Shown here piece after piece: positions 13,963 through 20,900 of a DNA stretch of 41,955 nucleotides. Each line of letters opens with the position of its first letter. Position 1 is the stretch's first letter. Source of the DNA: an uncultured Actinomycetes bacterium (lineage in GTDB: Bacteria; Actinomycetota; Acidimicrobiia; Acidimicrobiales; RAAP-2); assembly GCA_903900235.1 (NCBI GenBank), contig CAIUMH010000112.1, forward strand, positions 1 to 41,955, read 5' to 3'. Both the position numbers and the translations under genes were made by a program. The notes beneath the pieces are model-generated. The model was not told the origin of the DNA. It was given only the letters and a program-made list of their open reading frames with translations, and did no database searches.

Positions 13963-13995
13963 CCAGATCCCCGTTCGGGGTGGCCAGCCGTCGAT
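13951..13995. terminator. long hairpin between convergent dksA-like and sodN genes
   Basis: ATCGACGGCT (13951-13960) and AGCCGTCGAT (13986-13995) are perfect complements. The interior can continue pairing through CCCC-GTTC-GGGG (about 13970-13981). The left arm includes the last codons of the upstream gene. There is no T run on either side, so it would be an atypical intrinsic terminator or a transcript-end stabiliser serving both converging genes. Confidence 0.6.
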
Positions 13996-14015
13996 GACGG
14001 GTACGGAGCGACGAG

Positions 14016-14432
14016 TTACTTCTTGGTGTCCCAGAAGACCTCGGAGATGGCATCGATCTGGTCAATCAGCTTCTGGCCGACGGCCGGGTCATTCGTCTTC
14101 TTGGCTTCGCCAGCGGTCTTCGTCGCCGTCCAGAAGAGGTCATGGAGGTTCGGGTGAGCGGCGAGGTGCTCAGGCTTGAAGTAGTCAGTCCATAGGACCC
14201 AGAGGTGGTGCTTGACCATCTCGGCGCGCTCTTCCTTGATCATCACGGCGCGGACCTTGAAGTCCGCATCGTCGGATCCGGCGTACTTCTCCTGGCAGGC
14301 CTTCACGGATTGGGCCTCGATCTTGGCCTGGGCCGGGTCGTAGACGCCGCATGGCAGGTCGCAGTGAGCGGAGATGGTGGCGGGCTTGCGCACCAGGTCA
14401 GCGATGTTCAGCGCTCGGTCGATGAGTCCCAT
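14016..14432 (-). CDS. sodN: nickel-containing superoxide dismutase precursor
   Basis: A 138-residue Ni-SOD precursor. Residues 1-22 (MGLIDRALNIADLVRKPATI, then SA) are the propeptide. His23 starts the mature enzyme with the nickel hook HCDLPCGVYDPAQA, in which His, Cys24 and Cys28 bind Ni. The rest is the four-helix bundle and includes WTDYFKPEHL. The enzyme dismutates superoxide to O2 and H2O2 in the cytoplasm and forms a hexamer in characterised cases. The ATG at 14432 has AGGAG at 8 bases. A GTG three codons upstream overlaps that ribosome-binding site and is less likely. The divergent gene encodes the peptidase that removes the propeptide. Confidence 0.97.
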   Translation of the reverse strand: MGLIDRALNIADLVRKPATISAHCDLPCGVYDPAQAKIEAQSVKACQEKYAGSDDADFKVRAVMIKEERAEMVKHHLWVLWTDYFKPEHLAAHPNLHDLFWTATKTAGEAKKTNDPAVGQKLIDQIDAISEVFWDTKK

Positions 14433-14457
14433 GTCGTGCACTCCTGTTGGTGGTGAG

Positions 14458-14480
14458 GGTCCGGCGCAGATTGCCGGACC
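14458..14480. promoter_or_regulatory. inverted repeat in the sodN/sodX intergenic region
   Basis: GGTCCGGC-GCAGATT-GCCGGACC is a perfect 8-bp inverted repeat with a 7-bp centre, in the short region between the two divergent starts. It may be an operator for a nickel- or redox-responsive regulator. It does not resemble the published Streptomyces Nur box as I know it. A leader-RNA hairpin for sodN is an alternative. Confidence 0.5.
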
Positions 14481-14491
14481 ACAATGGTCGT

Positions 14492-14884
14492 GTGCGTCGA
14501 ACCTTAGCGAGCCTGCCGTGGTGCCGTTTCAGACTTGGCCTGGTCACCCTCACCGCCGCCTCCTTCGTTGCCAGCCGGATGCTGCGCCGTGTCGAGGTCG
14601 AGGGTTCCTCGATGGCGCCATCGCTCACCGCCGGTGACCGTCTGCTGCTTCGCCGTCGTCTCTGCGGCACCCTTGAGCTCGGCGACATCGTCGGCTTTTG
14701 CGATCCTCGTCCCGGAGGATCGCAACTCATGGTCAAGCGGGTCGCACACATCGACGGTGATCTCGTGACGGTGCTCGGCGACAACGCGTCGCTCAGCACC
14801 GACTCTCGGACCTTCGGTCCCGTTGACCGTCGTCAGATCCCCTGGGTCATGGTGCGCCGCTACGCCCGGGTCGCCACCCGCTGA
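14492..14884 (+). CDS. sodX: Ni-SOD maturation peptidase (S24/S26 signal-peptidase fold)
   Basis: A protein of about 130 residues with one N-terminal hydrophobic segment (about 13-29), then EGSSMAPSLTAGDRLL, where Ser40 is the expected nucleophile. VKRVAHIDGD follows with general-base Lys82, then VLGDNASLSTDSRTFGPV. This is the S26 signal-peptidase core in a compact form. It sits beside and divergent from sodN, the standard arrangement for the protease called SodX that cuts the Ni-SOD propeptide before HCDLPCG. The start is uncertain. GTG at 14492 is preferred because the frame from 14447 reads through the inverted repeat. A role as an ordinary signal peptidase is less likely given the context. 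Confidence 0.88.
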   Translation: MRRTLASLPWCRFRLGLVTLTAASFVASRMLRRVEVEGSSMAPSLTAGDRLLLRRRLCGTLELGDIVGFCDPRPGGSQLMVKRVAHIDGDLVTVLGDNASLSTDSRTFGPVDRRQIPWVMVRRYARVATR

Positions 14885-14891
14885 GCCCCCC

Positions 14892-14920
14892 CTGAAGCAA
14901 GAGAGGTGCGGGTCTACGCT
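14892..14920 (+). promoter_or_regulatory. promoter of the XRE regulator gene
   Basis: CTGAAG (14892-14897) and TACGCT (14915-14920) are spaced by 17 bp. The -10 ends 7 bases before the ATG at 14928. A GGGAG (14922-14926) also lies before the start, so either leaderless or short-leader translation is possible. Confidence 0.45.
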
Positions 14921-14927
14921 TGGGAGC

Positions 14928-15320
14928 ATGGCCACCGACCCCGCCGAGCGGCTCCGAGACCTTGGTGCGTTCATTCGTGAGCAGCGCTCCTCGAGCCGAC
15001 TGTCGCTGCGACGACTTTCCGAACTGGCCGGGATCTCGAACCCATACCTCTCGCAGATCGAGCGGGGCCTGCGTCGGCCGTCGGCCGAAATCCTGCAGCA
15101 GATAGCCAAGGGCTTGGCCATCTCGGCCGAGACGCTCTATGTCAGGGCAGGGATCCTCGAGTCGAGTACCGCTGGCGACCTCGAGGTCCATATCCACGCT
15201 GACCCGCACCTCAGCCAGAACCAGAAGCAGGCGCTGCTGCAGATCTACCGCTCCTTCGTCGGTGAGCCCTCGCCGGCAACCGAGGCTCCGGGTGGTCTCA
15301 GCGACGTCGACGGTCGATAG
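14928..15320 (+). CDS. XRE family regulator similar to mycobacterial Rv0474
   Basis: A 130-residue DNA-binding protein with the helix-turn-helix at about residues 25-46 (LSLRRLSELAGISNPYLSQIER). The conserved segment continues RGLRRPSAEILQQIAKGLAISAETLYVRAGIL. This pattern matches a widespread actinobacterial one-domain regulator, seen as Rv0474 in Mycobacterium tuberculosis. The C-terminal region (EVHIHADPHLSQNQKQALLQIYRSF, in part) is a helical tail typical of that group. Target genes are unknown. The frame upstream of the ATG lacks similarity. The gene precedes the mshA-like gene by 13 bp, so read-through is likely. Confidence 0.9.
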   Translation: MATDPAERLRDLGAFIREQRSSSRLSLRRLSELAGISNPYLSQIERGLRRPSAEILQQIAKGLAISAETLYVRAGILESSTAGDLEVHIHADPHLSQNQKQALLQIYRSFVGEPSPATEAPGGLSDVDGR

Positions 15321-15333
15321 GGTCGAGGTCGTC

Positions 15334-16602
15334 ATGGCTCGACTCGCGATCCTCTCGCTGCACACCTCTCCGCTGGCTCAGCCGGGGACCGGCGACGGCG
15401 GCGGCATGAACGTCTATGTGCGCGAGATGGCCTCCGCCTTAGCCCGAGCTGGCCATCGCTGCGACGTGTTCACTCGAGCTGATCGACCAGGCCTCCCCGA
15501 CATTGTTGCGGTCGAGCCGGGCTTCTTCGTCCACCACATCGCTGCTGGGCCGGTGGGACCTGTCGCCAAGGAGGACCTCGAAGCGGTGGTGCCCGAGTTC
15601 ACCGACCGCGTGCTCGGCAAGATGACCACCTACACGGGCGCCCCAATTCCTCCCGAGGATGGCGGCCCGTATGACGCGGTTCACGCCAACTACTGGCTCT
15701 CGGGCCTCGCCGGTCACCTCATCAAGCATGAGCTTGACATCCCACTGATCTCGACGTTCCACACCCTCGATCGAGTGAAGGCTGAGGCCATGCCCGAGGA
15801 GATCGACGCCGACCTGTCGACGAGGCGCGCCGCCGCCGAGGCCATGGTGATTGCCTGCTCTGATGCAGTGCTGGCCTCGTGCACAGTCGAGGCCGACCAG
15901 ATTGTCGAGCTCTACGGAGCGGATCCTGGACGCATCGCCATCGTCGCCCCGGGGGTCGACCATGCCTTCTTCGCTCCGGGCGACCGAAGCCAGGCTCGTC
16001 GGGCGCTCAGCCTCCCCACGGATGGTCCGCTCGTGCTCTTCGTCGGACGGATTCAGCCGCTCAAGGGCGCCCATCTCGCAGTCGGCGCGCTCGCCGAGCT
16101 GGTCGAGCGCGGCATCGATCCCACGCTCGTCATCGTCGGCGGGCCGAGCGGGGTGGCTGGGAAGGCGACGTTGGCATCACTGCACGTCACCGTCGACGAG
16201 CTGGGCCTGTCTGACCGGGTGATCTTCCGTCCCCCGCAGCCCCATGAACTGCTCTCTTCGTACTACCGGGCGGCTGACGTGACGATCTGTCCGTCGCGCT
16301 CGGAATCGTTCGGTCTCGTGGCACTCGAGTCAGCGGCATGTGGCACCCCGGTAGTGGCGTCGGCGGTGGGGGGATTGACGACCCTGGTCGACGAGGGGGC
16401 TACGGGCTACCTCATCGACTCGATGGACCCAGCCGACTTCGCCACCGCCATCGCCGCAGTGTTGTCGACCCCGGAGATCGAGCTCACCATGCAAGCCGCT
16501 TCGGCTGAGCGAGCGAGGAGCTACACGTGGCGATCGGCCGCCGTGCAGCTGAGTGAGCTGACCGAGCAACTCATCTCGCGTCGGCTCGTGACCTGCGCCT
16601 GA
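15334..16602 (+). CDS. mshA: GT4 glycosyltransferase, MshA-like
   Basis: A 422-residue GT-B fold enzyme. The N-terminal domain starts LSLHTSPLAQPGTGDGGGMNVY, nearly the signature of MshA, which joins UDP-GlcNAc to 1D-myo-inositol 3-phosphate in mycothiol synthesis. FVGRIQPLKG and the nucleotide-sugar site SRSESFGLVALESAACGTP (E-x7-E type) lie in the C-terminal domain. A YWLSG motif and FHTLDRVK also match MshA. The neighbouring ybjN and proC genes are placed as in mycobacteria, which supports the name. The acceptor may still differ, because related GT4 enzymes include sucrose-synthase-like proteins. The ATG at 15334 was chosen; upstream frame sequence lies within the XRE gene. Confidence 0.82.
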   Translation: MARLAILSLHTSPLAQPGTGDGGGMNVYVREMASALARAGHRCDVFTRADRPGLPDIVAVEPGFFVHHIAAGPVGPVAKEDLEAVVPEFTDRVLGKMTTYTGAPIPPEDGGPYDAVHANYWLSGLAGHLIKHELDIPLISTFHTLDRVKAEAMPEEIDADLSTRRAAAEAMVIACSDAVLASCTVEADQIVELYGADPGRIAIVAPGVDHAFFAPGDRSQARRALSLPTDGPLVLFVGRIQPLKGAHLAVGALAELVERGIDPTLVIVGGPSGVAGKATLASLHVTVDELGLSDRVIFRPPQPHELLSSYYRAADVTICPSRSESFGLVALESAACGTPVVASAVGGLTTLVDEGATGYLIDSMDPADFATAIAAVLSTPEIELTMQAASAERARSYTWRSAAVQLSELTEQLISRRLVTCA

Positions 16603-17096
16603 TGCCAAGCATCGAGCTCTCCGAGGACGAGGAGCGCCAGGCGGTGGTGGCCCTCATCGATGCCTGGACCACCCGGGAGCTGGCGGCGGAGGGTCCGCTC
16701 ACCGCGGTTGAGCGGATCGAGGTCACCGACCGAACCGCCACCCATCGCTGGCTCCTCCGCTTCGCTGGCGATGAGAAGGACGTCATCACCCTGTGGTTGA
16801 CCTACCACCAGCGCACGCTCCACTACGAGACCCAGTTCATGCCGGCTCCTGAGGACCATGCCGTCGAGGTGCTCACGTATCTGTTTCGGCGCAATGCTCA
16901 CCTGATTCAGATGGCTTTTGCCTTCGGGCCCGAGGATGCCATCTATCTCATGGGCCGCACCCCAGCGGCACTGCTCGACGAGGACGAACTCGATCGGATC
17001 ACCGGCTGTTCGGTGATGTACGTCGACGATCACTTCCCGACGGCCATGACGCTGGCCTTCCCCGACCAGTACCGGCGACGTCGACGGCGGCCCTGA
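16602..17096 (+). CDS. YbjN domain-containing protein
   Basis: A 164-residue soluble protein of the bacterial sensory-transduction-regulator-like YbjN family, whose fold resembles type III secretion chaperones. Visible landmarks are RFAGDEKDVITLWLTYHQRTLHYETQFM, AEVLTYLFRRNAHLIQMAFAFGPEDAIYLMGR (in part) and ALLDEDELDRI. The start ATG shares one base with the mshA stop (TGATG), so the two are co-translated. The same adjacency occurs in mycobacteria (Rv0486-Rv0487). The biochemical function is unknown. Confidence 0.85.
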   Translation: MPSIELSEDEERQAVVALIDAWTTRELAAEGPLTAVERIEVTDRTATHRWLLRFAGDEKDVITLWLTYHQRTLHYETQFMPAPEDHAVEVLTYLFRRNAHLIQMAFAFGPEDAIYLMGRTPAALLDEDELDRITGCSVMYVDDHFPTAMTLAFPDQYRRRRRRP

Positions 17097-17110
17097 GCAT
17101 CATGGCCTTG

Positions 17111-17116
17111 TAGCGT
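17111..17116 (+). promoter_or_regulatory. -10 element of proC
   Basis: TAGCGT ends 6 bases before the proC ATG at 17123. There is no obvious -35 or Shine-Dalgarno sequence. It suggests a leaderless proC transcript in addition to read-through from ybjN. Confidence 0.4.
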
Positions 17117-17122
17117 TGGGTC

Positions 17123-17929
17123 ATGGCTGTAGACCTTCTGATCATCGGTGGTGGACGCATGGGCACCGCCCTGCTCGAGGGGATCATCTCGTCAGGGCAC
17201 CTGTCGGCGGAGCAGATCGGCGTGGTCGAGCCTGATGCTGAGCGACGGGCCATGCTGCGACTGGCGCATGACGGGTTGTTGCTCGTGGATACCCCGGAGA
17301 TCGAGCATGTCGGCGAGACGACCAGTGCCCTGATTGCGGTAAAGCCTGAGGTGGCTGAGGTGGCGACCCGATTGGTTGGAGGGCTCGGTGTCGCCCGCAT
17401 TTTGTCGATCGTGGCGGGGATCTCGGCAGCTCGCCTCGAGGCGGTCCTCCCGGGTCCGATCCCGGTCATCCGGGCCATGCCCAACACCCCGGCCTTGATC
17501 GGAGACGGTGCCACGGCGATCTCCGGCGGCAGTCACGTGACCAAGGGCGACCTCGATTGGGCCGAGAGCCTCTTGTCGAGCGTTGGCGTCGTGGTCCGAC
17601 TCCCCGAGAAGCACCTTGATGCCGTCACCGGACTCTCGGGGTCGGGCCCGGCCTACCTGTTCATGGTCGCCGAGGCCATGATCGAAGCCGGCGTGACCGC
17701 TGGTCTCTCCCGGGAGACCGCCAGGCTGCTCGTGAACCAGACCTTCCTCGGTGCTGGCAGGATGCTCGCCGAGTCTGGACAGAGTGCCGAAGAACTTCGT
17801 GCGCAGGTGACCTCGCCCGGTGGCACCACGGCGGCAGCCCTGCGAAGCCTCGAGGCTCGGTCGGTTCGCTCGGCCTTCATTGAGGCTGTGTTGACGGCTG
17901 CCGAGCGCTCGCGCTCGCTCGGGCGCTGA
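17123..17929 (+). CDS. proC: pyrroline-5-carboxylate reductase
   Basis: A 268-residue enzyme for the last step of proline synthesis, reducing 1-pyrroline-5-carboxylate with NAD(P)H. The N-terminal Rossmann motif is GGGRMGTALLEG. The central MPNTPALIGDGATAI and the C-terminal signature LSGSGPAYLFMVAEAM and QVTSPGGTTAAALR are all intact and typical. Length is normal. It starts 26 bases after ybjN, and the ATG is placed directly after a -10 hexamer. It is followed by rex after about 45 bases. Confidence 0.96.
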   Translation: MAVDLLIIGGGRMGTALLEGIISSGHLSAEQIGVVEPDAERRAMLRLAHDGLLLVDTPEIEHVGETTSALIAVKPEVAEVATRLVGGLGVARILSIVAGISAARLEAVLPGPIPVIRAMPNTPALIGDGATAISGGSHVTKGDLDWAESLLSSVGVVVRLPEKHLDAVTGLSGSGPAYLFMVAEAMIEAGVTAGLSRETARLLVNQTFLGAGRMLAESGQSAEELRAQVTSPGGTTAAALRSLEARSVRSAFIEAVLTAAERSRSLGR

Positions 17930-17960
17930 CCTGACATACGCACTGGCGACGTCTCGTCGG

Positions 17961-17966
17961 TAACGT
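17961..17966 (+). promoter_or_regulatory. -10 element of rex
   Basis: TAACGT ends 7 bases before the ATG at 17974. It favours that ATG over the in-frame GTG at 17965, which would lie partly within the hexamer. Confidence 0.4.
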
Positions 17967-17973
17967 GGCCGAG

Positions 17974-18681
17974 ATGATGGACCGGATCACTCGTCGCAAG
18001 CCGATTCCGGAGCCGACCATCGCCCGGTTGCCCATCTACCAGCGGATCGCCACTGAGCTGCTCCGCAATGGTCACACCACCGTCTCGTCTGACCAGCTCG
18101 GCCATCTCGCTGGGGTGACGGCCGCCAAGGTCCGCAAGGACCTCTCGACCATTGGGTCCCTCGGTACGAGAGGGTCGGGCTATGACGCAGATGCGCTGGT
18201 AGCGGGCATCGCCGCGACCATGGGTGCAGGGGAGACGTGGCGCGTCGTCATCGTGGGGGTGGGGAACCTCGGCCGGGCCCTCATCAATACCCGAGGCTTC
18301 CTGTCTCACAGCTATGACCTGGTCGGGCTCGTGGACTCGAGCCCGGACTTGGTGGGTACCGAGGTGGCGGGCATGTCGGTGGCGACCTTTGAGCAGCTTG
18401 CCGATCGCATGGAGGAGCCAGTCGATATCGGCGTGCTCACCCTCCCGGCACACGCCGCCCAGGGTGCTGCTGACCAGCTGATCGGCCTCGGTGCCCACTC
18501 GATACTCAACTTCGCCCCCGCCGTCCTGGCCTGTCCGCCGCAGATCCGAGTCCGCTACGTCGATCTCTCCATCGAGCTGCAGGTTCTCAGTCATTACGCC
18601 CGAAGCGCCGACACTGGGCGGGGAGGGCTGTTGTCGAGCGTCGGGATCCAACCGCCGGGCGTCTTCGATCCGCCTGATTGA
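17974..18681 (+). CDS. rex: redox-sensing transcriptional repressor Rex
   Basis: A 235-residue repressor (238 from the alternative GTG at 17965) that senses the NADH/NAD+ ratio. The winged-helix domain reads IPEPTIARLPIYQRIATEL, then VSSDQLGHLAGVTAAKVRKDLSTIGSLGTRG. The Rossmann domain has GVGNLGRALIN. The C-terminal helix that swaps between subunits is degraded to VDLSIELQVLSHYA, with a short tail. In Streptomyces rex forms an operon with hemACD, and the same order occurs here, 78 bp from hemA. No clear TTGTGAA-N-TTCACAA Rex operator was found near rex, hemA or nuoA. Targets in this organism may therefore lie elsewhere or the site has diverged. Confidence 0.95.
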   Translation: MMDRITRRKPIPEPTIARLPIYQRIATELLRNGHTTVSSDQLGHLAGVTAAKVRKDLSTIGSLGTRGSGYDADALVAGIAATMGAGETWRVVIVGVGNLGRALINTRGFLSHSYDLVGLVDSSPDLVGTEVAGMSVATFEQLADRMEEPVDIGVLTLPAHAAQGAADQLIGLGAHSILNFAPAVLACPPQIRVRYVDLSIELQVLSHYARSADTGRGGLLSSVGIQPPGVFDPPD

Positions 18682-18700
18682 GGTCGGATGGTCGAGAGGC

Positions 18701-18745
18701 CGTAGCATCGTGATCCGTAGCAGGGTGATCTACAGCAGGGTGAAG
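18701..18745 (+). repeat. three tandem 15-bp repeats upstream of hemA
   Basis: The copies are CGTAGCATCGTGATC (18701-18715), CGTAGCAGGGTGATC (18716-18730) and TACAGCAGGGTGAAG (18731-18745). The first two differ at two positions. The third runs into the hemA ribosome-binding site AAGGAGG (18743-18749). They fill nearly all of the rex-hemA gap, so a regulatory role (repeated protein sites or RNA structure) is possible. Confidence 0.7.
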
Positions 18746-18759
18746 GAGGGTCGAGCAAC

Positions 18760-20031
18760 GTGTCTGTGGTCGTGATCGGCGTGGAGCACACCAAGACCCC
18801 TCTCGACATCCTCGAGGCCGTCACGGTGGGCGATGCCGAGGTCAGCAAGGTGCTCGCTCAGCTCGCCGCCTACGAGAACGTGCGCGAAGTGGCCCTGGTG
18901 TCGACCTGCCTGCGTACCGAGATCTATGCGGTCGTCGACCGTTTCCATGATGCCGTCGACGACGTCACGGCATTGCTCGCCGACCGCGCTGGCTGCAGTC
19001 CGGCCATCATCGAGGAGCACGAGTCGGTCTACTTCGATCGTGGGGTGGCCTCGCACCTGTTCAAGATCGCCGCAGGCCTGGCCTCCGCGGTCCCCGGCGA
19101 GACCGAGGTGCTCGGCCAGGTCCGTCGAAGCTTCGACCGTGCCGTGGATGAGGGGACCGCCGGGCCCATGCTCACCACGCTCTTCCGTCATGCCATCCAG
19201 ACGGGGCGGCGCGTCCGGGCCGAGACGGGGATCTCGCGTGGGACGACCTCGTTCTCCTTCGCCGCCGTGGACATGGCGCGCCAGCACCTTGGGAGTGACC
19301 TCGAGGGCGCCTCGGCAGTGCTGCTCGGGGCCGGAGGCCTGGCGTCGGGGACCTTTGCCTCGCTTGCCTCCGAGCGGTCAGTGAGCTTGGCGAGCATCCA
19401 TGTGGTGAACCGGACGCGAGCCAATGCCACCGAGCTCGCTGGTCGCGCCACCGGTACCGTGACGGCTTCTGATCACGGGCTCGAGGACCTGACCGAGGTC
19501 CTCTCGAGGTCGCGCCTGCTGATTTGCGCCGCTGAGGCGGGCCAACCGCTCGTCACCCCCGAACACCTCGCTGGGCGCAACGGCCGGCCCCTGCTGATCG
19601 TCGACCTCGGGATGCCCCGAAATGTCGACCCTGAGGTCGGGACTCTCCCGGGCGTCGAGCTGCTCGACATCTCTCACCTGTCGGCTGTAGTTGATGCGGC
19701 GATGCAGGGGCGGCGTGGCGAGATCACCAGCGCCGAGCAGATCGTGAGCGATGAGGTCGCTCGCTACCTCGAGGATCTCCGAGGCCGCGGTGCGGCGCCG
19801 GTGGTGGTGGCGCTGCGCGAGAAGCTCGAGGCCATCCGCATCGCAGAGCTCGAACGGCGGCGGTCCGATCTCGCCTCGCTGAGCCCCGCACAGCTCGAGG
19901 CGGTTGAGGCACTGACGAGGTCAATGCTGGCCAAGCTGGCGCACGAACCCTCGATCGCCCTCAAGGAGGCGGCAGGGACGCCCCGTGGCGAGCGTCTGCT
20001 CGAGGCGGTCAGCCTGCTGTTCGACCTGTGA
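18760..20031 (+). CDS. hemA: glutamyl-tRNA reductase
   Basis: A 423-residue enzyme that reduces glutamyl-tRNA(Glu) to glutamate-1-semialdehyde with NADPH, the entry to haem synthesis by the C5 route. The N-terminal catalytic domain carries VSTCLRTEIY with the nucleophile Cys50. The residue after Cys is Leu rather than the near-universal Asn of STCNRTE. The middle has ASHLFKIAAGLASAVPGETEVLGQVR. The NADPH domain has LLGAGGLASGT, and the C-terminal dimerisation helices are intact. The GTG start has a strong AAGGAGG at 10 bases. The stop overlaps the hemC start by 4 bases. Confidence 0.96.
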   Translation: MSVVVIGVEHTKTPLDILEAVTVGDAEVSKVLAQLAAYENVREVALVSTCLRTEIYAVVDRFHDAVDDVTALLADRAGCSPAIIEEHESVYFDRGVASHLFKIAAGLASAVPGETEVLGQVRRSFDRAVDEGTAGPMLTTLFRHAIQTGRRVRAETGISRGTTSFSFAAVDMARQHLGSDLEGASAVLLGAGGLASGTFASLASERSVSLASIHVVNRTRANATELAGRATGTVTASDHGLEDLTEVLSRSRLLICAAEAGQPLVTPEHLAGRNGRPLLIVDLGMPRNVDPEVGTLPGVELLDISHLSAVVDAAMQGRRGEITSAEQIVSDEVARYLEDLRGRGAAPVVVALREKLEAIRIAELERRRSDLASLSPAQLEAVEALTRSMLAKLAHEPSIALKEAAGTPRGERLLEAVSLLFDL

Positions 20032-20900
20032 GCGACCTCCGCCTGGCTACCCGGGGATCACCGCTGGCTCTCGCCCAGGCGGAGCGGGTGGCGGGAGCGC
20101 TTCGAGGAGCGCACCCAGGTCTCGAGGTCGAGGTGGTCCAGATCGAGACCACTGGCGATCAACGAACCGACGAACCGCTCCGCACCCTCGGGGGCCAGGG
20201 GATCTTCGTCAAGGAAATCCAGCGTGCCCTGCTTGATGGGGCTGCAGACTTGGCGGTGCACTCGGCCAAGGACCTGCCGGCGTTGACCCCCGAGGAACTT
20301 GTCCTCTGCGCCATCCCTGAGCGCCTCGACCCCGCAGACGTGTTGGTGGGTCGCTCGCTGGCCGGCCTCGGTCCCGGGGCCACGATCGCCACCGGATCGC
20401 CTCGTCGCCAGCACTTGTTGTCCGAGCTGCGCCCGGACCTCAACTTCGTCGAACTGCGCGGAAACATGGCCGCCCGCCTGGCCAAGCCGGGGACCGACGG
20501 CATCGATGCGGTGGTGGCTGCGGCCGCTGCCCTTGAACGACTGGGCCTCACCCATCTCGTTGCGGAACGGCTCGACCCGATGGTGATCGTGCCCCAGGTA
20601 GCCCAGGGTGCCATCGCGCTCGAAGCTCGTGCAGGCTCGTCCGCGTCACTGTTGGCGGCGGCGATTTCCGATGACTCGGCCCTGCGCTGCGTGCGGGCGG
20701 AACGGTCATTTCTGGCCACCCTTGGCGCCGGCTGCAGCGTACCCGTGGCCGCTTGGTGCACTGAGCTCGAGGATGGTTTGGTGCTGCGAGCGGTCATGGT
20801 GGAGGAGTCGACGGGAGCAGTCGCTCGACTCACTCTTGAGGGCGATGACGGCGTGGTGATCGGCCGTCAGGCAGCGCTGGAGCTTTCGGCCCGACGATGA
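20028..20900 (+). CDS. hemC: porphobilinogen deaminase (hydroxymethylbilane synthase)
   Basis: A 290-residue enzyme that polymerises four porphobilinogen units into hydroxymethylbilane. The start LRLATRGSPLALAQ is typical. HSAKDLP contains catalytic Asp82. ATGSPRRQHLL and ELRGNMAARLAK line the active site. GAGCSVPVA holds Cys236, which carries the dipyrromethane cofactor. The start GTG overlaps the hemA stop (GTGA), and the stop overlaps the hemD ATG. The family length is normal. Confidence 0.96.
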   Translation: MSDLRLATRGSPLALAQAERVAGALRGAHPGLEVEVVQIETTGDQRTDEPLRTLGGQGIFVKEIQRALLDGAADLAVHSAKDLPALTPEELVLCAIPERLDPADVLVGRSLAGLGPGATIATGSPRRQHLLSELRPDLNFVELRGNMAARLAKPGTDGIDAVVAAAAALERLGLTHLVAERLDPMVIVPQVAQGAIALEARAGSSASLLAAAISDDSALRCVRAERSFLATLGAGCSVPVAAWCTELEDGLVLRAVMVEESTGAVARLTLEGDDGVVIGRQAALELSARR

